This document shows positions 40,971 to 52,166 of a DNA stretch of 64,000 nucleotides, piece by piece. The notes under the pieces are model-generated. The model worked only from the letters and a program-made list of their open reading frames with translations, was not told the DNA's origin and did no database searches. A program made the translations under genes and the position numbers. This stretch comes from Symbiodinium microadriaticum (taxonomy: Eukaryota; Sar; Dinophyceae; Suessiales; Symbiodiniaceae): contig LSRX01000314.1 of NCBI GenBank assembly GCA_001939145.1, positions 255,683 through 319,682 on the forward strand, in the 5' to 3' direction. Position 1 is the first letter of the stretch. Each line of letters starts with the position of its first letter.

Positions 40971-42540
40971 GAGTTCAGACAAGGGAACCCGAAAACGGAA
41001 GGTTCTTGTAGTTCCAGAGAAGCCCTAAACCCTGCACCCTGAGTCCGTTTAGGATTTGGGCTTCAGGGCTGGGGTTTGCGGGCGTTGGGGTTTTCCGTGA
41101 GCCGGTGTGTGGTTCTAGAGGGGTTAGGGTATATAGATGTTTTTAGAGCCGGGATTTAGGATTAAGGGCTTCGGGATTCGAGGGCTCGTTTAGGCTTAGG
41201 TGTTTGCTGAGAAGGAGTTTGGGGATGTGGCGAATTGACTTGCCTTCAGTCAGGGTTCCTGCCCATGGTTGACGTCAGTTACTCTGGAGGCCTTACAGAT
41301 GTGTAATACTAGCGTTCAAGTGTTCTTTAGGGTGTCCATATTGTTGGGGAAGGCGCTTCAGATGCTATGAGCCATTGACTTTTAAGCCCCACCCCCACCC
41401 CCCACCCCAACAAGAGAGCATTCAAGCATCCCCCTAAACCCTAACCCTAAGCCCTATACCCCGAAGAAAGGCACTGCTCTGCCCCAGCACATCTGGGTCG
41501 TTCTGCCCTGCGCAGCATCGGGGGAGGTGCCGCTGGGCCCTGGTCCCTCGGATGAGTTTAGGGTTTAGGGGCCTTTTGAGGTTTAGGATTTGGGTTCGCG
41601 ACAAGTTTTTTGGTTGGTGCCTTTTCTGGGTTTCCACAGTGTCCTTTTATAGGGATCTGCAAAGCATGTTCCTTCATAAAGGAGCGGGGCTTAGTTGCTC
41701 TTACTAGTAGGGTCTTCCTACGGCACGACCCGATACTAGGGATCCTTCAATTCAAGGGTTCTATAACTGTTCCTAGTTCTTTGAAGGGATCTAAGCTCTA
41801 GACGAGGTACACTAGGGGTTTAGGGCTTAGAGGGTACTCTCGGGGTTTGGCCTGTAGGATTCAGGCTTTGGGCCCGTAGGGCTTTTTAGGGTTTAGGGTT
41901 GAGGGGCATGTATTAGCAAAGTAGGCAGCCGTTAATGACCCTTTTCCGGGTAATAGAGCCCCTTATAGAGCCCCACGGGTTAACCTTTCGATCCCCTAGG
42001 ATCTTGCACAAGTACGGGAATTAGTGAGTTGAGGGCCTCCTAACTTTTGGGGTTTAACCCCTAAACCCTAAACCCCATAATTTTTAGGGTTTAGGGGTTT
42101 ATTGGGAGGTTTGTGCTTCGGGTCGCAGAGCCCGAACAGAATGAACCTTTAAACTGAGAAATGCCTGCTATACCTCGACATTTTGGTTTAGGGGTTTCAG
42201 GGTTTGGGGGTTTAGGGCGATTTAGGGTTTAGGGTTAAGGGCTATACCTCAACACTTTGCACAGCTTGCACGACAGCGCGAAGCCGAAAACTTGCCACTT
42301 CAGGATTTGAATGTAGCTGGCTATACCATGCAAGCGTTTGCGCTTTGAAAGGACGCTCAGAGCAGTTCGCCCCACATCCCTCAACCAAAGATCCGATACC
42401 TTGAAGCCGAAACTCAGGTGCAGTGGTTTAAGGGGTAGGTTTAGGGTTTATAAGGGTTTAGGGTTTAGGGTTTCGGGTTCGGCCGAATCGGGCTCCGAAC
42501 TCTGCACCAAAACCCTAAGCCTAAACCTTAAACCGAAAAC

Positions 42541-42650
42541 TCCGAGCCACACATCAAAGAAGAGCAGCACTCGAGGCTCTGCCTACGTTGCTGGGCGGCT
42601 CAAAAGCACAGCCTCTTCCCAGCCTAGGACTAAGTCCGGGGCAGAGGGGC
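42541..42650 (+). CDS. Exon candidate
   Basis: Encodes SHTSKKSSTRGSAYVAGRLK and STASSQPRTKSGAEG. Ser/Lys/Arg-rich, probably disordered, flanked by heptamer repeat. The open frame extends upstream through repeat to 42338, but that part is not credible. Confidence 0.35.
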
Positions 42651-43259
42651 TTCCGGGTTTTTGGGGTTTCGGGTTTAGGGTTTAGCTGGTGTACCAACAG
42701 GTTCCTGTTGTTAGAGCTTAGATTTAGGCTTTAGGATATACCTAGGGCAACCAGCGAACCCCTTCGACAAGAACAAGACTGCAAGAATGGCATGTTTCCA
42801 TCATTCATGCTTAACCCTAAACCCTAAGGCCCTAAACTCGTGAGGCCCGTTGGTTACTTTAGGGAAACCAAGACGAGGGTTGAGGATTCAGGAGTTTGGA
42901 GCTCCGGCTTCAAGGGCAGCTTCATTGCAGGGTGTAGGGTTTAGGCTTTAGGGTTTAAGGTGTGGGGTTGAGGAAACTCTCTAACTTTTCTTGTAGCATG
43001 CGCTTTCTTTTGGAAGGTTGTCTTCAGTTTGTGTGGTTTTCTCGGGGTTTATTACAGAGCCCTATAGCATAGCGATTGTTTACGGAAGTCTCCTTACATT
43101 GTGCTATGAGCTAAGAAAAGTTTAGTGTTTCTCACCAAACCGAAAATCCTAAGCACTAAACCCCCAAAAACTGCAAGACTTTTAGCTTTGATGTACTTGG
43201 TTTCTCGGAAGGTCCCTAAGCCCTACACCCCAAACCCTGAACCCTAAAACCCTAGACCC

Positions 43260-43384
43260 CGAAACCCTAAACCCCTAAACCCCTAAACCCCGAAACCCTA
43301 AACCCCTAAACCCCTAAACCCCGAAACCCTAAACCCCTAAACCCCTAAACCCCGAAACCCTAAACCCCAGACCCCTGAAGCTCT
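43260..43384. repeat. 31-bp tandem repeat of CCCTAAA type
   Basis: CGAAACCC begins units at 43260, 43291, 43322 and 43353, each containing three CCCTAAA-like words. A longer unit amplified within a heptamer block. Confidence 0.9.
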
Positions 43385-43436
43385 AAACCCCTAAACCCTA
43401 AAACCTTAAAGCCCTAAACCCCTAAACCCCCAACCC

Positions 43437-43490
43437 AGGGCCGCTTCTGGTTTGGAGCGTCGGATCTGAATCTCAGGGGGCCAGGTTCAG
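43437..43490 (+). CDS. Short exon candidate
   Basis: Encodes QGRFWFGASDLNLRGPGS and ends at TTCAG|GTCTGC. Follows the C-rich block; left edge uncertain. Confidence 0.4.
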
Positions 43491-43674
43491 GTCTGCAGGG
43501 TGGAAACCCGTGAACTCTTAAGCCCTACACCCCACAACTCTCTAAGTTTAGGGTTTAAGGTTAGGTGTTAGGCCGCTTTAGGGTTTTATGTTTAGGTTAG
43601 GGTTAAGAGATCGGCGTTCAGCGTAGGTCGCTTGCTTTACGCCCCCTGGGGAACGCCCGCTATATGTGTACATA

Positions 43675-43937
43675 TGTATACATACGTACGTACATACATG
43701 CATGCATACATACATACATACATACATACATACAGTATGTATGTATGTATGTATGTATGTATGTATGTATGTATGCATGTATGTATGCATGTATGTATGC
43801 ATGTACGTATGTATGTATGTATGTATGTATGTATGTATGTATGTGTGTATGTAGGTATGTATACATACATACAGTATGTATGTATGTATGTATGTATGTA
43901 TGTATGTATGTATGTATGTATGTATGTATGTATGTAT
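43675..43937. repeat. TACA/TGTA microsatellite with palindromic centres
   Basis: CATACATACATAC switches to its complement GTATGTATGTATG at the same AGTATG centre twice (about 43734 and 43876), giving two large potential hairpins. Confidence 0.9.
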
Positions 43938-44125
43938 ATGCACACCTTTGCCGCTTCATCCATACCTTTAAGCGGTGTTATGTTGAAGTCGGCAAGTACA
44001 GGTGCATCATCCACCCCGACCCTTTCCCTGTCGATGGCCCGCTTGCAGGACATCCGCTGAAGATCACCGTGCACATGGATGAGAAGCAGCCAAGGCACCG
44101 TGCGGAAATCAAGTTTTCATTGTGA
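43938..44125 (+). CDS. Terminal exon candidate
   Basis: After the microsatellite the frame encodes FIHTFKRCYVEVGKYRCIIH, PDPFPVDGPLAGHPLKITVH and MDEKQPRHRAEIKFSL with TGA at 44123-44125. Protein-like, G/C-rich codons. The upstream part of the open frame is microsatellite and not coding. Confidence 0.45.
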
Positions 44126-44954
44126 AGCGGTCCGTTCTACCGTAGATAGCCGTCTAGGACAGGGTTTCTCCATAGCCTATGAACTTCACTCTAGGCCTGG
44201 CTTCGGATATGCAAGGATGCGGAAACAAGCTGGTGCTAGTTTCAGCCTGCACGCAAGAAATGACGAAGTGTGGAGGGCGGGGGGGTGGAGTAATTCCCTG
44301 AAGCCTTTAAGGCTTATCAGCTTGCAAGACTTAGCTTGCAAGGGCCTAAGATGATGGAAGTCCCGCGTCAGCCCCCCCCCCCCCCACAAGCTTGATGTGA
44401 ACATCATGAGTAGGATAGAACCAAGAATCAACATGGCTAGGTCCACTGCCTCCCTCAGAATGCCCAAGCCCCATATAATTAGTCACATACTTACATGCAT
44501 ACAAGTGGGTATGCATGCATAAGTTCGTACACATACACGCACAGACATGTTTACATACATAGACACACTGTCTTGCATGTGCACGAAATAGAAAAAAAGG
44601 AGCCATTTCAGCAGTAGACACCATGCATGTCTGGATGTTTTTGATTGCATACTGGTGTATCTATGCCTGCATGAATGTGCACTCTGTCTGTGTGTGTATG
44701 TGTGTGCGTGCGCGGCTCTGCCTGCACCCTTGTCACCGAGTCTGTCAGGTCTCAAGTCTGTGTGTGTTCTATGCTTTTTCTCAGGTGAAGTAGCCAAGAG
44801 AAGTGAGAAGGGGTTCCCTAAACCCGAAGCCCTGAACCCTATCCTTGAAAAAAAAGCGAATCAACAATCTCAGCGGTATAGCCGGCCATTGTCCTGGACA
44901 TCCATAGACCTCGAAGCCCTGAGCTGTTGCCAGACCACGCCCCAAGCTCAAACC

Positions 44955-45130
44955 GCTCAGCCGCTAAACCCTAAACGCCTAAACCCTAAACGGCTAAACC
45001 CTAAACCCTAAACGCCTGAACGCCAAAACCCTAAGGCCTAAACCCTAAACGCCTAAACACTAAACGCCTAAACCCTGAACGCCTAAACCCTAAACCCTAG
45101 ACCCTAAACGCCTAAACCTTAAAGCCTATG
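44955..45130. repeat. CCCTAAACGCCTAAA block
   Basis: A local variant spelling (TAAACGCC) has spread over most units of this C-rich block, showing local homogenisation. Confidence 0.9.
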
Positions 45131-45273
45131 AAGCCTTTAGTGGAGAGGGTCTGGGGTTTTAGGGCTTTTAGGGTTTAGGGTTTACGGGACAAAGTTTAGG
45201 GTTTTTGGGGTTTAGGGCCTCCTGAAGAGGTTTTTCGGCCTATACCATGGAGGTACCTGGGGCCTTCGGGTGA

Positions 45274-45341
45274 TACTGTTGATGATATAAATCCGGCATT
45301 ACCTTAATGACCCTAAACTACGGGAATTATGGTGTATTCCT
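45274..45341. mobile_element. Family B element, left part only
   Basis: TACTGTTGATGATATAAATC through GACCCTAAACTACGGGAATT, then stops and CCCTAAA repeat begins. Confidence 0.65.
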
Positions 45342-45723
45342 CCAACCCCTAAACCCTAAGCCCGAAACCCTAAACCCTGATATCTCCAGCTTCCCACGTC
45401 CCCTCTCAGCCTCCGGGCATTTGGGTTTCGAGAAGTCCCGAGCCGGTCTTCGGTGGTGAACCCGAGACTCAAAGACTCTACACCCTACTTGTTTAGGGGT
45501 TTAGGGTTTAGGGGTTTAGGGGTTTAGGGGTTTGGGGTTTAGGGTTTAGGGGTTAGGGGTTTAGGGGTTTAGGGATGTGGGGGTTCAGGGATTAGGGGCT
45601 TGGGGTTTAAACCCGGAAAGCCGGCTCACCCCGAAAATCCCGAAACCCCTTAACACCGAAACCCGAGACGGTTTAGGGTTTAGGGTTTAGGGACCCTACA
45701 CCCTAAACGTTGGTAGACCCCAG

Positions 45724-45801
45724 GACACCGTGGAAGAGTCCAACCCGGTCTTTCCTTCCAAGATGCGCTCTCCCACCATCCCTGAGATTCAAGACTTGCA
45801 G
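45724..45801 (+). CDS. Exon, 26 codons, phase 0/0, GC donor
   Basis: GACCCCAG| is followed by 26 codons encoding DTVEESNPVFPSKMRSPTIP then EIQDLQ, ending at CAG|GCTGGC (GC donor, then TTTAGGG). SKMRSPTIPE looks like a phosphorylatable linker. An upstream open segment at about 45380-45460 (FPRPLSASGHLGFEKSRAGL) may be another exon. Unknown family. Confidence 0.5.
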
Positions 45802-46137
45802 GCTGGCTGGCTGGCTGGGGGGCTTGAGGGCTTAGGGTTTAGGGTAGGGTTGAAGGTTTAGGGTTTAGGACAACTTTATGGTTAAGACCCCAAAATGAAA
45901 ACAATGTGACAAGGTAAGAGCAACCATTAACGATGGAGACTGTAGGCATTTCCCTACACCCGAAGTCCTAAGATCCTACACTCTAATAAACCCCAACTCC
46001 TAATCCCGCACTGCATTGAACATGCTCGGGCCTTGATTGCTTTTCTTTTGCAAAGGCAAGAAATCCTTGACCCTAAACCCCTAAACCCTAAGCCCTAGCC
46101 CCTAAACCCCCTAAGCCCCTAAACCCCAAACCTCAAG

Positions 46138-46226
46138 GGGCTTTTCTGTGCAAGAAGCTATCCAACTTGAGGGTCGAACTTCCCACGATCCCAGGTTCGA
46201 TGCTCTGTCGAACCAACCCACGGGAG
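46138..46226 (+). CDS. Exon open in two frames
   Basis: Between CCTCAAG| and CGGGAG|GTCCAG both LCKKLSNLRVELPTIPGSML and (shifted) VQEAIQLEGRTSHDPRFDAL are open. The splice signals support an exon; which frame is used cannot be decided here. Confidence 0.45.
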
Positions 46227-46307
46227 GTCCAGAAAGCCTTAAACCTTAAGCCCGCGTTTAGGGTTTAGGGTTTTTTGGTTTAGGGTTTAGGATTTACCTT
46301 AACCCCA

Positions 46308-46397
46308 AAGAAGCTACCTTTTTAAAGGACTTGTATAAGGACATCATAATAAGGAACGCTAAAAAGGTAGATTCCTTGAGGTCCAGGTAGGGTTTAG
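46308..46397. mobile_element. Family H element, copy 3
   Basis: TTAACCCCAAAGAAGCTACC to AAGGTAGATTCCTTGAGGTC with interior GGACATCATAATAAGG. Confidence 0.75.
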
Positions 46398-46412
46398 CAT
46401 GCGGCTCCATAC

Positions 46413-46634
46413 TTGGACAGTTCGAAAGCTTTCAGCATCTGGATTGCTCCAGGCTTGCATTTTGGGTTTCGGCCTCCGGACATCTCCGCCGCGGTGATGT
46501 GCGAAGGAAGCATCACGAATCACAAGAAGCCTCTTATGCCCAGTTCTTACGATTCCCCGCCACCCCGAAACCTAGTCACATCACGCATACGTCATAGAGT
46601 GATTCGGCCCCTGACGACTCTAGGCACAACCTGA
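46413..46634 (+). CDS. Open frame after a family H element
   Basis: Encodes FGFRPPDISAAVMCEGSITN and KKPLMPSSYDSPPPRN. Plausible internal exon near 46430-46600; splice sites unclear. Confidence 0.3.
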   Translation: MDSSKAFSIWIAPGLHFGFRPPDISAAVMCEGSITNHKKPLMPSSYDSPPPRNLVTSRIRHRVIRPLTTLGTT

Positions 46635-46925
46635 GATCCCGGTCAGAGACGGCTGCTCTGGTGCGTGTTAAGTATAGTTTACTGTGGACTAGGACTGGAA
46701 GGGCAGGGTACGACATGGTACGACTAAGCCCTAAACCAAAGAAACCCTAGACCCTTAGACCTAAATCCCTAAACCCTAAACCCTAAACCCCTGAAACCTA
46801 AAACCCCCCTAAACCCCTACAACCTAAAGCCCCCTAAACCCTAAACCGCTAAACCCGAAACCAAGCCCCTATAAACCCCTATAAACCCCGAAACCCGAAA
46901 CCCGGAACCCTAAACCCCTAAACCC

Positions 46926-47165
46926 TATAGCACCCTTTAAAGGAAGCCTAGGATCCATATAGATCCCTTTAACGGATCGTCTAGACCCAACCTTCCAAAC
47001 CCTTAACCCTATAAACCCTTAAACCCCTATAAACCCCGATGGAAGCCTTATGGATCCCCCTTAAAGGAACCTTTATAATCCCCCTTTAAAGGAACTTTAC
47101 CCAAGGATTCCTATGGATCCCTTTTGAAGGAACCCTTATAATCCCGTTTAAAGGAACCCGGCACC
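46926..47165. repeat. AGATCCCTTTAAAGGAACCC repeats
   Basis: Several diverged copies of a short palindromic word (GATCCCTTTAAAGGAACC) that also occurs at 22.9, 38.0 and 63.6 kb and is the core of the 94-bp tandem array at 18.7 kb. Confidence 0.6.
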
Positions 47166-47239
47166 CAAAACCAAGGCCCTCTCTGCACAGGTCGGTGCCG
47201 CGGAGTCTTACCGACCTCTCCAAAGGCCTGATTCCCAGA

Positions 47240-47352
47240 CTAGGACCCAGAGTAGGCCCTTATTCCCTTTTTTAGGGTTCAGGTTCCCTTATAGAGTCCT
47301 TGAAACCAAAAAGGGCACCCTTTTTATTCCTAGGTTTCTCTTGGGTCTAGCA
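47240..47352. mobile_element. Family F2 repeat, copy 2
   Basis: CTAGGACCCAGAGTAGGCCC to TTCCTAGGTTTCTCTTGGGT, nearly identical to 25951-26066. A truncated family E left end follows at 47472-47515. Confidence 0.7.
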
Positions 47353-47682
47353 GAGAACCATTCCTAGAGGGCTTCTATAGGAGGCTTCCCTTTTATGGGG
47401 GGCACTGCTAGGGTTTAGACTACAAGATGGTTCCCTTTAAGGGTTCCTGTAAGGGTTTAGTTTAGGGTTTAGGGTTTACGCAGAGAGCCCAATACCCCTT
47501 AATGAAGGAGTATACCTTTATGGGTTTAGGGTTTAGGGTTTAAGGGTTTAAGGGTTTAGGGGTTTAGGGTTTAGGGCTTAGGGCTTAGGGCTTTAGGGTG
47601 TTAGGGTGTTTAGGGTTTAGGGGTTAAGGTTTAGGAATTAAAGGCTGAGGATGTAGGATCTCGGGTTGAGAGTTTTGGCTAC

Positions 47683-48037
47683 ATGATTTGCTGTTTGGGA
47701 CGCAGGATTTTGGGGTTTAGGATTGTGTGCGGCATGGAAGCAGCTGTCGGTTTAGAGCTTCTGCTAGGTTCTTCCTTAAGGTTTCCTCGTCCTAGTCCTG
47801 CGAGTAGGGTGACAACTCTTAGCTCTTTATTTGGGGACACTGCAGCTTGGCTTGAAATGGAGGTGTCTGTACCTGGCGTGCAGGTATGGTGTCGGGGTTT
47901 ATGAAGTCTGCGAGCTTGCTCCCACCAATGCCTGTCATGTGTACAAGAATGGTTTAAACCTGATGCCAACCCCATTACTCCCCAGAGGGTTCATACTTGT
48001 TTCTGCTACGTCCACAAGTGGTGTAGTTGCTGTATAA
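47683..48037 (+). CDS. Coding-like island
   Basis: Two overlapping + frames encode TLSSLFGDTAAWLEMEVSVP and, shifted, YEVCELAPTNACHVYKNGLN then LLPRGFILVSATSTSG. CGTGCAG|GTATGG near 47884 could be a donor. A minus frame is also open. Uncertain. Confidence 0.3.
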
Positions 48038-48474
48038 TGTCTGCTTGCACTCTTGTGGTGCGGCATGTTAGACTACCATTACGGAACTAGGTCCAAAAAG
48101 CCCCTCCTTTTTGTGGTTTTGGGCCATGATGAGACTTGAGAGCATACGCTAGTATAGAAAGACCTTCTTGGCCCCCCTAAAGCCATGAGGCATCCGATGT
48201 TGAACTTTTGATTTTGATCCAGTTAATCGATGAATTAAGGTGTATGCCTTTGAATGATTACAAACCCTAAGGCTCATGGACCCCCATAGTGAAAGCCCAA
48301 ACCTTAGCCCCCAAAGCCCAAACCTTCCGCTAGAAAACACATAACAGCAATGAGAGCCTTGGGAACCCTAAATCCCTAAACCCCTAACCCCAGACCCCTA
48401 AATCCTAGACCCTTAAAGCCTTAGACCCTAAACCCTAAACCCCTCAACCCTAAGCTCTAATCCAAAAGAAGCAG

Positions 48475-48549
48475 GTCAGGACTGCTTGGGCCGTCTTCTC
48501 CGGCAGTGGCGATGATGAAGTTCTGAGTCTTCTGGGCCAGCGTCATTAG
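48475..48549 (+). CDS. Terminal exon
   Basis: AAGAAGCAG| opens codons VRTAWAVFSGSGDDEVLSLL then GQRH and TAG. Clean, G/C-rich third positions; TTTAGGG repeat follows. The upstream exon was not identified. Confidence 0.5.
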   Translation, partial: VRTAWAVFSGSGDDEVLSLLGQRH

Positions 48550-48984
48550 GGCTTGGGGTTCAGGGGTTTTGGGGTTTAGGGTGTAGGGCTTAGGGTTCAG
48601 GGGTTTGGCGGTTTATGGCGCAAGATTTTGGGGCCTAGGGTTTTGGGGTTTGGGGTATTTGGGTTTTGGTATAGGGTCCTTTGTGATTGGAATAGGGTTT
48701 TGGGGGCAGTATATTGTAGTAAGATTTGGTAAGGAACCTCAAAGAACGTATTGGCCATTGTTCAGGCTTCTACATTCAATATTCCCGAACGAGAGTGTAG
48801 TGTTTGAGGGTTAGGTCTTGGCTGTATATACATTGGGGTCTAGGGTTTGGGGTTTCGCCGTTAGCATGTCTCTGCTTAAGGTTCGTTCAGGGTCTTACAG
48901 AGCATTCGGTTTGTCATTGGCCGTAACGCAACATCCTAATTAGACAGTTTCGTGAGTATCGGTTTGGAAGTTCAGGGTTTCATA

Positions 48985-49090
48985 TGACCATGGACGGCAC
49001 TCCCTGTCGTGGGAAGCCATTGCAGCTCAGCTGCGGGACCGGCGTACTCTGCAGAAGCCGGCTCGGCCTCGCCAAAAGCCAGTGAAGAAC
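48985..49090 (+). CDS. Exon candidate before a GAT repeat
   Basis: Encodes HSLSWEAIAAQLRDRRTLQK and PARPRQKPV. A shifted frame starting at ATG also reads MDGTPCRGKPLQLSCGTGVL to TGA. The first is more typical of a protein. Confidence 0.4.
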
Positions 49091-49097
49091 ACGATAA

Positions 49098-49160
49098 CTA
49101 TGATGGTGATGGTGATGGTGTTTGGTGAAGAAGTGATGATGAAGATGATGGTGATGATGG

Positions 49161-49205
<45 letters not shown>

Positions 49206-49211
49206 CGATGG

Positions 49212-49253
<42 letters not shown>

Positions 49254-49259
49254 CGATGG

Positions 49260-49292
<33 letters not shown>

Positions 49293-49475
49293 CGATGATG
49301 ATGTGATGATGGTTATGATGATGGTGATGGTGATGATGATGATGGTGGTGATGATGATGTTCGTGATGGTGATGGGTTACCGAATAATGTAGGAGGTTGA
49401 TGCTGATACTGCTCGTGGTGTTGATGATCGTGGTCGTCAAGGGCATGCTGCTGCTGCTGCTGATGATGATGATGA
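49098..49475. repeat. GAT/GAC/GGT trinucleotide tract
   Basis: Long (GATGATGAT)n with GGT and GAC interruptions. Poly-Met/Asp or poly-Ile/His frames result. No gene. Confidence 0.95.
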
Positions 49476-49767
49476 TGAAGATGATGGCCACAAGTGGCTC
49501 AAAATCGTAGTACAAAGCTACATTAGTGAGTCATAAGTGGTAGTGGTGTTAGCATCCTCGTAATCAACAGTGACACGCACAGTTGTTCTCACCGTTCTTA
49601 AATATTCACCATCATCATAAACACCATCATCGCCATCAACGAACTACATGCATCCTCAACGGGATTGTTACCATTCTGGCAAGGTCACGCCCCTCCAGTG
49701 GCACAATCATGTGCGTGTCTCATCAGCATATTCAGCTTCGTTGCACAAGTAACTGCCACGTTTAATC

Positions 49768-49877
49768 CAGAGACTCCCATATCCCCTTAATCAAGGAACA
49801 TATCTTAAACTATACTGGGAACCCTAACATGACTTAAGGTATATTCCTCAATTAACGACTTTTGGAGTCTCTTTGAG
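49768..49877. mobile_element. Family E element, copy
   Basis: ATCCAGAGACTCCCATATCC to ACTTTTGGAGTCTCTTTGAG with interior AAGGAACATATC...GGTATATTCCTC. Confidence 0.7.
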
Positions 49878-49928
49878 CATTCAAGAGCCGCCATCCCTGT
49901 GAAACCCAGCAGCTGACAGTCGACCCCA

Positions 49929-50039
49929 CCTTAAGGACGAAATGACCCCTTAAAAGTAGGGGCCCTATACCCTTATACTATGAGGCCCTATATGGTATAT
50001 GAACCCTAAAACTTTTTAGGGTTCATTTCGTCCTTAAGG
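49929..50039. mobile_element. Family A element, reverse copy
   Basis: CCTTAAGGACGAAATGACCC and GGTTCATTTCGTCCTTAAGG are perfect inverted ends. Read on the + strand it still offers AAG|GA (49936) and TTAAG|G (50038), 103 bp apart. The flanking sequence is open in two frames across the join, so it gives weak support only. Confidence 0.8.
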
Positions 50040-50159
50040 CACTCGACGAGACTGCCGCACTGGACTCGTCACTACACGGTTTAGGGTTTAGGGAGTCACT
50101 GGTGACGTTGCACTTTGCAGGCAAGCACCCGTGATCTCCGGAGAAGCTCAGGGTTCGGG

Positions 50160-50361
50160 GTATAAGGGACTTTCCGAAAATTAGGGTACCTTATTTTGGG
50201 ATCCTTATAATAGGGATCCTACTATTTAGGGCACTATATTAGGGTCCCCCATCTTCAGAAACTCCCATAACTCTCGAAGAGAACTCAGCGATGGCCCTGC
50301 TGGCACCGCTGCCTGCGCGCGTGCCCCCACCACCGGCAGAGCGCCATGGATGGCTCCTTTA
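50160..50361 (+). CDS. Family I repeat then exon candidate
   Basis: 50160-50270 is a GGATCCTTATAATAGGGATC-type repeat also seen near 27.5 and 33.6 kb. It is followed by a segment encoding ENSAMALLAPLPARVPPPPA then ERHGWLL and TAA (50359-50361). Pro/Ala-rich and G/C-rich, so a terminal exon is plausible; the acceptor is unclear. Confidence 0.4.
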
Positions 50362-50589
50362 AAACGGGACTAGACGGGTTCCTTTCAGGGTTCTATAAGA
50401 GAGTTCAAGGGTCCAAGCCTGGGAGGATCCCTCATGAATCCTGAGTGACAAAGCGGGGGTAACGCCCGGAGCCGCAACCAGCAAAAACCCTGCCATCGAA
50501 GCCTACACTACACCCTAAACCTCTAAAACCTTCAACTAAGCCCGAAACCCCAAACCCCAAACCCCCCTGAACCCCTAAATCCCAAGCCC

Positions 50590-50855
50590 CGTTCTGCGTG
50601 CTGGCTGCTCGATGGTCTGCTTTGGGTATTTGAACCCATGGGTTGTTGTCCCTTGACCTTAAGGACGAAATGAACCCTAAAAGGTTTTAGGGTTCATATA
50701 CCATATAGGGACTCATAGTATAAGGGTATAGGGCCCCCACTTTTAAGGGTCATTTCGTCCTTAAGGGATTGGTTGTCCAAATTGCAGGTTCCCAACCTAC
50801 AGGCTGCTGATTTAGGAGTAGAATTATTGCGTAGGGTCCCCCGAAAGGACCAATA
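50590..50855 (+). CDS. Two coding-like segments joined across a family A element
   Basis: Left: RSACWLLDGLLWVFEPMGCC then PLTL to TTA AG. Right after the element: DWLSKLQVPNLQAADLGVEL then LRRVPRKDQ and TAA. Removing 50664-50765 as a GA-AG intron of 102 bp joins them in frame. Short open segments make this suggestive, not decisive. Confidence 0.4.
50657..50766. mobile_element. Family A element, reference copy
   Basis: CCTTAAGGACGAAATGAACC and GGGTCATTTCGTCCTTAAGG, perfect 17-bp terminal inverted repeats, around TTCATATACCATATAGGGAC and GGGTATAGGGCCCCCACTT. Confidence 0.85.
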
Positions 50856-50869
50856 ATTTGACAGTTACC

Positions 50870-51200
50870 AGGGGGACGCCCGAAATCGACGTGTTTCGAG
50901 CTTGAAGCACAACTTATCGGGGAATGCAATTGCCCGCGCATGACTGCAAAGCTCGTGTTCTTTCTGCAACAGCCCATGCCCTCTCGCATCGCCAGACTAC
51001 GACCCCAAAGTTTCGACTCATATCGAGGCCTGACCGCATTCCCCCCCCTTAAATTCCTTGCGATAATCCGACTACATCTTCCAGGCCTCCGTGTGTTTGC
51101 ATCCTTTGTCAAATCCGAAGACCCCGAAAGAATAACCCAATCTGGGAAGTACAAATCGCAAAAGTCCCCCGCAGATTGGCGAAGTATGGAGGTCTGAACA
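50870..51200. other. Unique island with open frames on both strands
   Basis: The minus strand is open for 134 codons (51154-50750) and the plus strand for 85 codons (50940-51197, KLVFFLQQPMPSRIARLRPQ). Neither shows a known domain or clear splice sites. Not assigned. Confidence 0.4.
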
Positions 51201-51261
51201 ATCTAATGGCATACATGTGCATTCCATGCATTCCATGCGTATATGTATATAATTATGTAGA

Positions 51262-51290
51262 CTCACGCATACATACATACATACATACAT

Positions 51291-51324
<34 letters not shown>

Positions 51325-51660
51325 CATTACATTACATTACATTACATTACGTTACATTACGTTACATTACGTTACATTACGTTACATTACATTACATTAC
51401 ATTACATTACATTACATTACATTACATACAGTACATACATACATACATACATGCATACATACATACATACATACATCCATGCATGCATACATGCATACAT
51501 GCATGCATACATGCATGCATACATGCATACATGCATACATGCATACGTCCATACATACATACATACATACATACATAAGTACATACATAAGTACATACAT
51601 ACATACATACATACATACATACATACATACATACATGTGTATATATATATATACATATGA
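51262..51660. repeat. Compound microsatellite with a CATTA pentamer array
   Basis: CATA and CAGA units, then about 100 bp of CATTA pentamers with regularly spaced CGTTA variants (51326-51427), then CATACATGC units to 51650. Confidence 0.95.
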
Positions 51661-52049
51661 GGGAATGTATGTATGCCTGTACATCTTTATATTTGCAGAT
51701 CGAGCAGAGACAGTGACCGTTTGTTGTTCGTCTTCAAGTTCATAGCATGTATACATGTGCGTATTTGTCTATGTGCAGTTACGTTCCTTTTGTCAGATTT
51801 TGGAGATTGAACCCATTAAACATACCATCCCACGTCCTCCCAAACAACAAAAGGTTTCGCTCTGGAAGATTGGAGACGGCTAAGGTATAGTGCTCAGGGC
51901 CTTCGCAAGCCAATTTCTAAGAGCCAGCGAGCCTACCATGCCTTTTTCGGTACAGCGGTACCCTGTAATTCTGGAACAAATCCGAACCATATTCTCTGAA
52001 CCCCCGAAACTCTAAGGAACGTATAGCCATACCCCGAGCCCTAGGCACC

Positions 52050-52166
52050 ATGCTGCGCCGTCCTTGGGCCACAGCGCCCGCGCAGCCGGCGCCCTTACAG
52101 CCGCGGCGGCGGCTGCCGTTGCCAGCCGACGTCCGGAAACCGTCCGAAACCAGGCACCAGCATTCG
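52050..52166 (+). CDS. Possible first exon with start codon
   Basis: CCCTAG|GCACCATGC offers an AG acceptor five bases before ATG, as expected for a trans-splicing acceptor, and a fair start context. The 39 codons encode MLRRPWATAPAQPAPLQPRR then RLPLPADVRKPSETRHQHS, ending at TCG|GTTTTC. The Arg/Ala/Pro N-terminus could be an organelle transit peptide. No downstream exon was linked. The minus strand is also open. Confidence 0.4.

Noticed and set aside
43578-44098. Open frames over 100 codons rich in Tyr, His, Met, Cys
   Set aside because: Translations of TACA/TGTA microsatellite, present in all frames of both strands. The same holds for 20.4-20.8, 39.2-39.7, 49.0-49.5 and 51.2-51.7 kb. Only the non-repetitive 43938-44125 part was kept.
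50750-51154. 134-codon minus-strand open frame as a gene
   Set aside because: It overlaps a family A element end, competes with open plus frames and has no recognisable domain or start context.
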